This document shows positions 6,914-12,557 of a stretch of DNA of 25,934 nucleotides, one piece after another (the stretch's first letter is position 1; every line of letters starts with the position of its first letter). The translations under genes and the position numbers were made by a program. The notes beneath the pieces were generated by a model that made no database searches, had not been told where the DNA came from, and was given only the letters and a program-made list of their open reading frames with translations. The stretch spans positions 1-25,934 of the forward strand of contig NZ_JBQHUB010000039.1 of assembly GCF_052065415.1 (NCBI RefSeq). The letters are read 5' to 3'. The DNA comes from Pseudoflavonifractor_A sp022772585. GTDB lineage: Bacteria > Bacillota > Clostridia > Oscillospirales > Oscillospiraceae.

Positions 6914-7824
6914 TGTGCTGCCTGTTTGGACTGATCGACTACGGCCGCCGCCTCAGCGGGCGGCAGAGGGGACGCATTCTCTCGGCCCTGGCCGTGCAGA
7001 GCGAGGTGCGGGGCACCGACGCCACCGGTTACGCCTACTGCTCCGGGGGACGCCTCCATATTTACAAGCAGCCCCTTCCCGCACGTCAGGTTCCGCTGTT
7101 TGTCCCCAGCGATGCCTGGGTCATCATGGGCCATGCCCGCATGACCACCCAGGGCAGCGCCCGGAAAAATCGCAATAACCATCCATTCCGGGGAAACGCG
7201 GGAGGGACACACTTTGCCCTGGCTCACAACGGCGTTCTCTGCAATGACGGACAGCTGCGAAAAGATCAAAAACTGCCCAAGACCAGGATTGAGACCGACA
7301 GCTATGTGGCGGTGCAGCTTCTGGAGAAAGAGAACGCCCTCACACCGGACAGCCTGAAGACCATGGCAGAGCAGGTGGGGGGCACGTTTGTATTTACAGT
7401 TCTGGACGAGGAGAATACCCTGTCCTTTATCCGGGGAGACAATCCGCTGTGCCTGTATCACTTCCCCGGTCTGGGTCTCTACCTCTACGCCTCCACGGAG
7501 CAGATCCTCCGGAGCAGCCTGGCCCGGACCTGGCTCTCCAACCGCCACAGGGAGACCATTTCTGTAGAGCGGGGCGAGATCCTGCGGATCGATCCGGAGG
7601 GCCGGCGGCAGACAAGCCGTTTTGCTCTTGCGGAATCCTATCCATGCTGGGCCTGTGGGCCCCTTACGCTCCACCACAGCTGCCGCGGAAACACCTGCCT
7701 CGAAGAGCTGAAAAGCCTGTCCTATTCCTTCGGGTATACACCGGAGACGGTGGAGCGGCTGTTCCGGGAGGGTTTTACCACTGACGAGATCGAGGAGATA
7801 TTCTATGGCTGGGACGAGCTGTGA
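6913..7824 (+). CDS. Class II glutamine amidotransferase-like Ntn hydrolase
   Basis: This 303-aa protein resembles the glutaminase domain of PurF/GlmS-type enzymes, which release ammonia from glutamine with the N-terminal cysteine. After Met removal C2 would be the nucleophile; C3 follows it. Conserved positions are present: R33-G-T-D, G73-H-A-R76, H105-N-G107 and E127-T-D-S130. No sugar-isomerase or phosphoribosyl domain follows. Instead the C-terminus has a possible zinc site (C245, C248, C257, C262) and a helical tail. The start codon overlaps the amidoligase stop, implying coupled translation and possibly delivery of ammonia or an amide group to the ligase. Stand-alone GATase II proteins beside amidoligases are known from comparative genomics. 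Confidence 0.85.
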   Translation: MCCLFGLIDYGRRLSGRQRGRILSALAVQSEVRGTDATGYAYCSGGRLHIYKQPLPARQVPLFVPSDAWVIMGHARMTTQGSARKNRNNHPFRGNAGGTHFALAHNGVLCNDGQLRKDQKLPKTRIETDSYVAVQLLEKENALTPDSLKTMAEQVGGTFVFTVLDEENTLSFIRGDNPLCLYHFPGLGLYLYASTEQILRSSLARTWLSNRHRETISVERGEILRIDPEGRRQTSRFALAESYPCWACGPLTLHHSCRGNTCLEELKSLSYSFGYTPETVERLFREGFTTDEIEEIFYGWDEL

Positions 7825-7835
7825 GGGGGGATATC

Positions 7836-8207
7836 ATGCTTATTTTGATGGTGGAGCCGGGGAAGACACCCTATCCCGCCCAGATGGAAGATAGTCTGGA
7901 AGTCATGCAGGCGGCGGTGGGCGGCCTAATCCAGGCGCTGTACCCCTTTGATGACTCGGTGGCCCTGGTCTGCAACGACGAGGGCAAGCTGCTGGGCCTG
8001 CCGCCCAACCGGGCGTTGCGAGACGAAGAGGGAAATATTTACGATGTAGTTTGCGGCATCATGTTTCTCTGCGGTGCGCCACCAGACAGTGAGAACTTCT
8101 GCAGCCTGACACCGGAGCAGATCAAAAAATACGAAAAGCACTTTCGCTATCCGGAGGTCTTCCTCAGGACAGAACGCGGGATCATCTGCCTTCCGGTGGA
8201 AGACTAG
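7836..8207 (+). CDS. DUF3846-like protein
   Basis: A 123-aa protein starting at ATG 7836, 11 bp after the amidotransferase stop, with GAGGGGGG just upstream; a GTG at 7821 would add five residues. Residues 1-85 match the general pattern of DUF3846 proteins of Firmicute mobile elements: an I-L-M-V-E-P-G-K strand, an L-Q-A-x-V-G-G-L-I-Q helix, then V-C-N-D-E-G-K and a G-L-P-P-N-R-A-L-R segment. The function of the family is unknown. It closes the operon and is followed by a strong hairpin at 8231-8279, so it is probably part of the amidoligase system or a co-regulated element gene. Confidence 0.75.
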   Translation: MLILMVEPGKTPYPAQMEDSLEVMQAAVGGLIQALYPFDDSVALVCNDEGKLLGLPPNRALRDEEGNIYDVVCGIMFLCGAPPDSENFCSLTPEQIKKYEKHFRYPEVFLRTERGIICLPVED

Positions 8208-8230
8208 AAGTACCTAAAACCATCGTTTCT

Positions 8231-8283
8231 GAAACGCCCCCGGGACGGGCCTGTAATGGCCGATCCACGGGGGCGTTTCGGTT
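8231..8283 (+). terminator. Terminator after the amidoligase operon
   Basis: A 12-bp GC-rich stem, GAAACGCCCCCG (8231-8242) with 8268-8279, encloses an inner GGGCC/GGCC structure. It is followed by GGTT without a long T-run. A second short inverted repeat, GTCTCA/TGAGAC, brackets 8294-8332. Confidence 0.6.
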
Positions 8284-8354
8284 CCAAAACCCGTCTCAGA
8301 AGCTGCGGCCCGTTGACCGTAGGTTTTTGAGACAGAAATCAGGGAGGTATCTGT

Positions 8355-8435
8355 ATGAACATAACACTGCTTGGCATCATCATCGAGGCGGCGGCTGCCA
8401 TTGCCGTCGCGCTTCTGGGAGGTGATGAGGAATGA
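8355..8435 (+). CDS. 26-aa hydrophobic peptide
   Basis: ATG at 8355 follows AGGGAGG by 7 nt, an excellent ribosome-binding site. The peptide has a single hydrophobic stretch (residues 4-22, rich in Ile, Ala and Leu) and a GGDEE tail, so it is probably a one-pass membrane peptide. Its stop overlaps the next start (ATGA), and that gene overlaps the resolvase the same way. I have the impression that similar tiny ORFs precede DUF6809/recombinase pairs in Clostridia; this is recollection and was not searched. Confidence 0.6.
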   Translation: MNITLLGIIIEAAAAIAVALLGGDEE

Positions 8436-8713
8436 CGTCCATTCTGGAGCATCTCTTTCAGAGCGATCTTGTGTTCCCCATGGACCCGGTGGAGGAACAG
8501 CGATTTGCGGTCCTGGGAAACCGGACGGAGGAGCGGAGGGACAACCTGGAGAAACAGTTGACGGAAGAGGAATGGACCCAGGTCCGGGCGTACCTGGAGC
8601 TGCTGGAGGAGTTCCACGACCGGGAGCGCCGCCTGGCCTATGAAAACGGCTTTCTATTGGCCGTTTCTCTATGTCTGGAACTCTCCAGACGATTGGAGGG
8701 GATGCGGGAATGA
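8432..8713 (+). CDS. DUF6809-like small acidic protein
   Basis: A 93-aa acidic helical protein. It has the L-F-x-x-D-x-x-x-P start, a central L-x-E-E-E-W helix and the Y-E-N-G-F-L-L-A-V-S-L-x-L-E-L C-terminal helix seen in DUF6809 proteins, which commonly sit just before serine recombinases in Firmicutes. No catalytic motif is seen and the role is unknown. It overlaps both neighbours by ATGA, so the peptide, this protein and the resolvase form a translationally coupled set. Confidence 0.75.
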   Translation: MTSILEHLFQSDLVFPMDPVEEQRFAVLGNRTEERRDNLEKQLTEEEWTQVRAYLELLEEFHDRERRLAYENGFLLAVSLCLELSRRLEGMRE

Positions 8714-9264
8714 GAAGCCAGAAGATCGGTTATGCCCGGGTATCCACCCTGGACCAGAACCTGGACCGGCAGACAGATATGCTCCGGGCGTACGGTGTGG
8801 ACAAACTCTACACGGAGAAAATGAGCGGGACCCGGCGGGACCGGCCGGAACTGACCAGGCTGCTGGAGCAGCTGGAGGAGGGGGACACAGTGATCGTGGA
8901 ATCCCTCTCCCGGCTGGGCCGGAGCACCAGGGATCTCATCGAACTGGTGGAGCTGTTTCAGCAAAAGGGCGTTCAGCTGGTGAGTCTGAAGGAGTCCATC
9001 GACACCAGCTCCTCTACCGGCAAGCTGCTCTTCACCATTATGTCCGCCCTGGCCCAGTTTGAGCGGGACGTGATTGCGGACCGCACCAGAGAGGGCTTGC
9101 AGGCGGCCAGGGCCAGGGGCCATTTCGGGGGGCGGCCGAAAACGGACGCCAAAAAGCTCCAGCAGGCCTTGAAGCTCTACCGCTCCGGACAGTACACGGC
9201 CCGTGAGATCAAAGAGCTGACCGGCGTAACAAAATCAACCCTGTACCGTTATCTGCGCACATAA
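8710..9264 (+). CDS. Serine recombinase (resolvase/invertase family)
   Basis: This 184-aa protein is a small serine recombinase that cuts and rejoins DNA at a paired site. Residues 4-140 form the resolvase domain. They include Y-A-R-V-S-T with the nucleophilic Ser11, the E-S-L-S-R-L-G-R-S motif, and F-T-I-M-S-A-L-A-Q-F-E-R-D. A short HTH (about 140-184) ends with the S-T-L-Y-R-Y-L recognition helix. The size fits Tn3-type resolvases or Hin-type invertases. The ATG at 8710 overlaps the upstream stop; an in-frame codon at 8671 is less likely. Its site may be the inverted repeats at 8294-8332. It may resolve element dimers or invert a segment; no invertible repeats were found. Confidence 0.92.
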   Translation: MRSQKIGYARVSTLDQNLDRQTDMLRAYGVDKLYTEKMSGTRRDRPELTRLLEQLEEGDTVIVESLSRLGRSTRDLIELVELFQQKGVQLVSLKESIDTSSSTGKLLFTIMSALAQFERDVIADRTREGLQAARARGHFGGRPKTDAKKLQQALKLYRSGQYTAREIKELTGVTKSTLYRYLRT

Positions 9265-9270
9265 CAGAGG

Positions 9271-9314
9271 ACGGGAGCTCCCGGCGTGTTCCGGAAGCTC
9301 CCGTTTCTTTTTTG
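9271..9314 (+). terminator. Rho-independent terminator after the resolvase
   Basis: ACGGGAGCT (9271-9279) pairs with AGCTCCCGT (9296-9304), followed by TTCTTTTTTG. Confidence 0.85.
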
Positions 9315-9407
9315 ATTCCTGTTAATGGGAGACGTACAGGATGATGATTTTATATATTCATGGAGCGAACATAAAAATAAATGATTTTAAAGGAGGAAGT
9401 ATAAACC

Positions 9408-9755
9408 GTGCTAAATGAACATGAGGAGCAGAAATTGATGCAGGCCATCCGCGGGGGATATATGCTCCCGGAGCGGTCTGGTGAATATTGGAGCGATGAG
9501 GAACGGGAGAAATTGTCCGCGTTCTATCACTCCGGCGTTGGGCTTTCAGGAATTGCCTTGGAGCTGCAGCGCTCTGAGACGGCGATCGTGCAGCAGCTGA
9601 TGGCAATGGGCTTGATGACCGCACCCAATGTTGTCCGCACCAGGAGGCCGAGAGAACCCAGCTGCCTTTGCGGCAAGTGCCGGTTCAACGCCCAATGTGT
9701 ACGAAAGGGCGGCTGCTTTCAATGGGAGGGACTCTATGCTGGACAACTGGGATGA
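9408..9755 (+). CDS. Hypothetical Cys-containing protein
   Basis: A 115-aa protein starting at GTG 9408, 11 nt after AGGAGG. Residues 25-70 are helical, with a G-V-G-L-S-G-I-A-L-E-L-Q-R-S-E-T-A-I segment that looks like a degenerate HTH (compare S-x-x-x-I-A-x-x-L-x-R-S-x-x-A-I). The C-terminus has a Cys cluster (C-L-C-G-K-C, then C and C within about 18 residues), a possible small metal site. A GcrA/MarR-type or Myb-like binding role is possible but unproven. It overlaps the next gene by 20 bp. Confidence 0.65.
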   Translation: MLNEHEEQKLMQAIRGGYMLPERSGEYWSDEEREKLSAFYHSGVGLSGIALELQRSETAIVQQLMAMGLMTAPNVVRTRRPREPSCLCGKCRFNAQCVRKGGCFQWEGLYAGQLG

Positions 9756-9921
9756 TTTTCTCACCGTGGAAGAGCTATGTGAGCTGCTGAAAATCGGCCG
9801 CAATGCTGCTTACCGCCTGCTAAGCAGCAGGCAGATCAGGGCATTCCGAAACGGCCGGGTCTGGAGGATCCCCAAGCAGGCGGTCATTGAGCTTATTCGT
9901 ACTCAATCCAAGCTGGACTGA
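9736..9921 (+). CDS. Second excisionase-like HTH protein
   Basis: A 61-aa protein with the same fold as the gene at 2801-2998. It has L-T-V-E-E-L-C-E-L-L, the I-G-R-N-A-A-Y-R-L-L recognition helix and an N-G-R-V-W-R-I-P-K wing. ATG 9736 follows GGGAGG; an in-frame ATG at 9628 would extend into the previous gene and is not preferred. No second integrase is nearby, so it may serve the same integrase, act as a regulator, or be left from another element. Confidence 0.8.
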   Translation: MLDNWDDFLTVEELCELLKIGRNAAYRLLSSRQIRAFRNGRVWRIPKQAVIELIRTQSKLD

Positions 9922-9924
9922 AAA

Positions 9925-9961
9925 ATTCCCTGGGCACTCGTTGCCCAGGGAATCACTTTTT
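9925..9961. terminator. Bidirectional terminator
   Basis: ATTCCCTGGGCA (9925-9936) and TGCCCAGGGAAT (9942-9953) form a 12-bp stem with a 5-nt loop. T-runs lie on both strands (CACTTTTTT on plus, ATTTTTC on minus). It sits between convergent genes and its right arm touches the XRE stop. Confidence 0.9.
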
Positions 9962-10297
9962 TGCCGATTTCACTTCCTGGCGGTCTGCCAGGCCTTGTAT
10001 ATAGGACATGGCCAACGCCTTGCTGGAATCGTCCAATCTATCCCAAATACAGAGACATTGCTTTTGGTCCGCAGTGAGTTTCACCGTCTCGTCCCGGTCC
10101 GAAAAGAACTGGGCTAGGGTGATACCAAGGCCATCACAGATTTTTATGAGAGATGGTATCGATGGAACGTTGGCTTTGTGGAGCATGGTGCTCAAAGTAG
10201 AATAGGGGATTCCCGAGGCTTTGGCTAAACGATAATACGTCCAAGAACGGGATTGGCAGAGTTCCTGTATTCTGCCCACTACGTCAAACTCCTGCAT
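9953..10297 (-). CDS. XRE-family repressor
   Basis: This 114-aa protein has an HTH of the Cro/C1 type at about residues 7-62: R-I-Q-E-L-C, then Y-R-L-A-K-A-S-G-I-P-Y-S-T-L-S-T-M-L, and S-L-I-K-I-C-D-G-L-G-I-T-L-A-Q-F-F. It closely resembles small host-type XRE repressors of Clostridia. AGGGGG lies 6 nt upstream of the ATG. The upstream gap to the divergent zinc-ribbon gene holds a 12-bp palindrome (10340-10351), a possible operator. It is convergent with the excisionase-like gene and shares a terminator with it. Confidence 0.87.
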   Translation of the reverse strand: MQEFDVVGRIQELCQSRSWTYYRLAKASGIPYSTLSTMLHKANVPSIPSLIKICDGLGITLAQFFSDRDETVKLTADQKQCLCIWDRLDDSSKALAMSYIQGLADRQEVKSAKK

Positions 10298-10339
10298 AGA
10301 GCACCCCCTGGATTTGATACCTCTATTCTACCCAGAGGT

Positions 10340-10351
10340 ACGAAATTTCGT
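10340..10351. promoter_or_regulatory. Palindromic operator candidate
   Basis: ACGAAATTTCGT is a perfect 12-bp palindrome 43 bp upstream of the XRE start. A TAGAAT -10-like box for the XRE gene lies next to it on the minus strand. Autoregulation is an inference. Confidence 0.4.
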
Positions 10352-10378
10352 TAGATTATATTAACCGATATAAATATG

Positions 10379-10407
10379 TTGAATTTATGACGATTAAGCG
10401 TTATAAT
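10379..10407 (+). promoter_or_regulatory. Promoter of the zinc-ribbon membrane protein gene
   Basis: TTGAAT (10379-10384) and TATAAT (10402-10407) with a 17-bp spacer, 54 bp upstream of the start codon. Confidence 0.75.
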
Positions 10408-10461
10408 TTGCAGAAGAGGAAGACCGCAAGCTGCAAAAGAAACGTTATATGAGGAGGATGT

Positions 10462-11091
10462 ATGATGTATTGCAAAAAATGCGGAAAAGAAACCAGCGAA
10501 AACACAAAGTTTTGCGTGTACTGCGGCACGCCGGTGGAGAGTGGGAGCAATGCTCAACCGGGAACTGTGGGCGCCATGCCATACAGCATTGGTGCACCTA
10601 CAAATTATCAGAAGAGACAAAGGATGCTCATCGGCAAAAAAGCAGACTATTATCAACGCCGGTTTCAGGGGATCGCCGCAAGAAATAGCAAGATTAGTTG
10701 GAATTGGGCAGCATTTTTCCTGAGTTTATACTGGTGTTTTTATAGGAAAATGTATAAAGTGGGCGCAATTCTTGTTGGGATTCTCTATCTGTGTGGATTT
10801 ATACCGGGGATTGGACCGATGATCGGTGGGGTGGCAGTCAGCATCGTGTGCGGAATGCTGGGCAATTCTTTCTATAAAAATTATCTCGATGAAAAAATTC
10901 TATCCGCTGCAGAGATGGGTTTAACCGATGAAATTTTCGGATACTATGCCCTGGAAAAAGGACAGACCAGTTTGGCCAGCAGCATTATTCTGGGAATGCT
11001 TATGTCCATGGCCAATTTAATGGTACAGCTCTACTTTTCTATGGTAGTTGGAAATCTTTTGGGCGGATTTGTCAATAACCCGTTATATTAA
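10462..11091 (+). CDS. Zinc-ribbon membrane protein (DUF2628-like)
   Basis: This 209-aa protein begins with a zinc ribbon (C4, C7, C18, C21) followed by a flexible linker to about residue 50. The rest resembles DUF2628 membrane proteins: N-W-A-A-F-F-L-S-L-Y-W-C-F-Y-R-K-M-Y, then hydrophobic segments at about 95-115, 118-135 and 172-195. It is probably an inner-membrane protein with a cytosolic ribbon. GAGGAGG lies 5-10 nt upstream and a good promoter precedes it. The next gene, also with an N-terminal zinc ribbon, starts 25 bp after it, so the two likely share a message. Function is unknown. Confidence 0.8.
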   Translation: MMYCKKCGKETSENTKFCVYCGTPVESGSNAQPGTVGAMPYSIGAPTNYQKRQRMLIGKKADYYQRRFQGIAARNSKISWNWAAFFLSLYWCFYRKMYKVGAILVGILYLCGFIPGIGPMIGGVAVSIVCGMLGNSFYKNYLDEKILSAAEMGLTDEIFGYYALEKGQTSLASSIILGMLMSMANLMVQLYFSMVVGNLLGGFVNNPLY

Positions 11092-11116
11092 TGCTATTAT
11101 AAGGAGGGAAAGAAAC

Positions 11117-11854
11117 GTGTTTTGCCCTAAATGTGGATATGATTTGCCGGATGAAGCACTGTTTTGCCCCGATTGCGGTGCCGAACGGCCAGTACTTCAA
11201 GAGTTAGAACGAGGGGAAACGTCTCTGCAAACGGAACAAACGTCTGGGGCAGAACAGGCTTTGTCAGGCTCCGAAATGCCAAATACAACGAGTTATAAAG
11301 AAGAGTGCGATACCTCAGCTTTCATAATGCCAACGGGACAACCGAAACATACCAGTAAAAAGGCTCGAGTTATAGGGGTTATTATTGGGGCTATTGTTGG
11401 AGCTATTATTGCGGGGACTATTGGCTTTCTCCTTATGCATCGAATTGTACCTGGGTCGGTACCAGATTATTATGGAATGTATAGTGACGATATCGGCTGG
11501 GGACTCGTCATAACGGATGAAAAAACATTTACAGGCGACAGCAGCAAGAGAGATGAGACTTATATGTATATATATTGTCGAGTAGATTTCTCCAGAACGA
11601 ACCGAGACGCTTCTCGGAAATCTCACCGATTTCCGCAAACAGAACCTGCTTCGTGCACAATGCCTGATAGACGCTCTCGTCCAGCGTCGGCTGAAACTCG
11701 TTCCAGAACGCGCGCAGAAGATAACGCATACTCTCGTCAATCGTCTGCGTCTGGAGTGCGGCGGAGATCACATACAGAGCAAGGTGCATCGTGCGGATGG
11801 CCTGATCCTCACGCTCGCCCTCCAGATGCGCAAGGTCGCGATATATCCAGTTGA
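11117..11854 (+). CDS. Zinc-ribbon single-pass membrane protein, C-terminus replaced
   Basis: GTG start at 11117 after AAGGAGGG. Residues 1-21 form a zinc ribbon (C3, C6, C17, C20). A polar Glu/Thr-rich linker follows, then one membrane segment (about 85-112, Ile/Gly/Ala-rich) and a short extracytoplasmic stretch to about residue 153. From about 11575 the frame becomes Arg/Ser-rich and low-complexity. It runs antisense through a remnant that reads sensibly on the minus strand. So the last ~93 residues are probably not native, and the gene is truncated and fused out of frame to foreign DNA. A functional product is doubtful. Confidence 0.65.
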   Translation: MFCPKCGYDLPDEALFCPDCGAERPVLQELERGETSLQTEQTSGAEQALSGSEMPNTTSYKEECDTSAFIMPTGQPKHTSKKARVIGVIIGAIVGAIIAGTIGFLLMHRIVPGSVPDYYGMYSDDIGWGLVITDEKTFTGDSSKRDETYMYIYCRVDFSRTNRDASRKSHRFPQTEPASCTMPDRRSRPASAETRSRTRAEDNAYSRQSSASGVRRRSHTEQGASCGWPDPHARPPDAQGRDISS

Positions 11855-12045
11855 TGAGGTCAGAGACATGATCCGCAAAGTCCGCTGTAATTTGTGCACG
11901 CTTCTGCTCGGCAGCAGCGTTGGCACGTTTGCGCTTTTCCTTCGCTTCGATTTCATCACCGAATGTACGCCAGTACCCTGATAATAGTCAAGCTGTATGA
12001 AGAAGTCAAATTGACATTCGCGCATCTTTTCAGTATAATGTCGAC
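11575..12045 (-). pseudogene. Antisense gene remnant with a frameshift
   Basis: On the minus strand, two frames together read as a soluble helical protein. The first part (M-R-E-C-Q-F-D-F-F-I-Q-L-D-Y-Y-Q-G, from about 12025) breaks near 11975. It resumes one frame over as Y-W-R-T-F-G-D-E-I-E-A-K-E-K-R-K and runs without stops to about 11575, past R-T-M-H-L-A-L-Y-V-I-S-A and A-F-W-N-E-F-Q. In the second frame a TGA lies just upstream, so a single-base loss is the simplest explanation. The 3' end is cut at the junction with the zinc-ribbon gene. I do not recognise the family. Confidence 0.5.
12011..12039 (+). promoter_or_regulatory. Consensus sigma-A promoter without an assigned gene
   Basis: TTGACA (12011-12016) and TATAAT (12034-12039) with a 17-bp spacer. 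It overlaps the 5' part of the antisense remnant. Possible downstream products are short unrecognised ORFs (to 12214 and 12193-12390), before the hairpin at 12419-12446. Confidence 0.6.
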
Positions 12046-12557
12046 GGGTGGGTACCTACCGGCAGTTATCGAAATATGCAAAGAAGTACAAGCGCCAACA
12101 GAGGAGCAAAGTGCCTTCGTCACAAAAAAGAACGATTTTTCCCATGGCGGCTTGCCAGCGGGCATTGTGAGAGCGTGCCGGAACGGTGAAAAGACGTGGA
12201 TCCTGTTCGGATGACTTTTACCTGTTTTCCCCTCAAGAACACTGAAACAGACGGAAAAGACAGCGTTTTCACAAATTATTTGGGTGAAGTATCAAAAAAA
12301 CAATGTGATGAAATTATAAAATCTCCATACTTGATTTTTGAGCTTTTATCTGGTATAAGCTTATTAGGCGTTGACGCGGGCTCAATATAGTGACCGCAGA
12401 CTATAAACACAAACAAGTGTTATGCGGTGTTTTTGCACCGCATAACATTTGTCTGCTTGAGCGCGCGCCAGCATTCTAGGCAAGTCACAGGAGGTCGGAC
12501 TTGCCCCATTTTGCGCCCAAAAACGGGCAAAAATTTTGCTGATGAGAGGAGATAATT
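12046..12557. other. Intergenic stretch with short unrecognised ORFs and hairpins
   Basis: No gene is firmly supported. Short plus-strand frames end at 12214 and 12390 and lack good ribosome-binding sites. Three hairpins are seen: 12419-12446 (terminator-like), 12480-12506 (GGCAAGTC/GACTTGCC) and a GCCC/GGGC stem flanked by TTTT and AAAA at about 12513-12537, close to the start of the giant gene. Confidence 0.5.
12419..12449 (+). terminator. Hairpin upstream of the giant surface-protein gene
   Basis: GTTATGCGGTG (12419-12429) pairs with CACCGCATAAC (12436-12446) around a TTTTTG loop, followed by ATTTGTCT. It is a moderate terminator or leader structure. Confidence 0.6.

Noticed and set aside
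8638..9123. 161-aa minus-strand ORF across the resolvase
   Set aside because: Shadow of a clear serine recombinase gene; no ribosome-binding site and no family resemblance.
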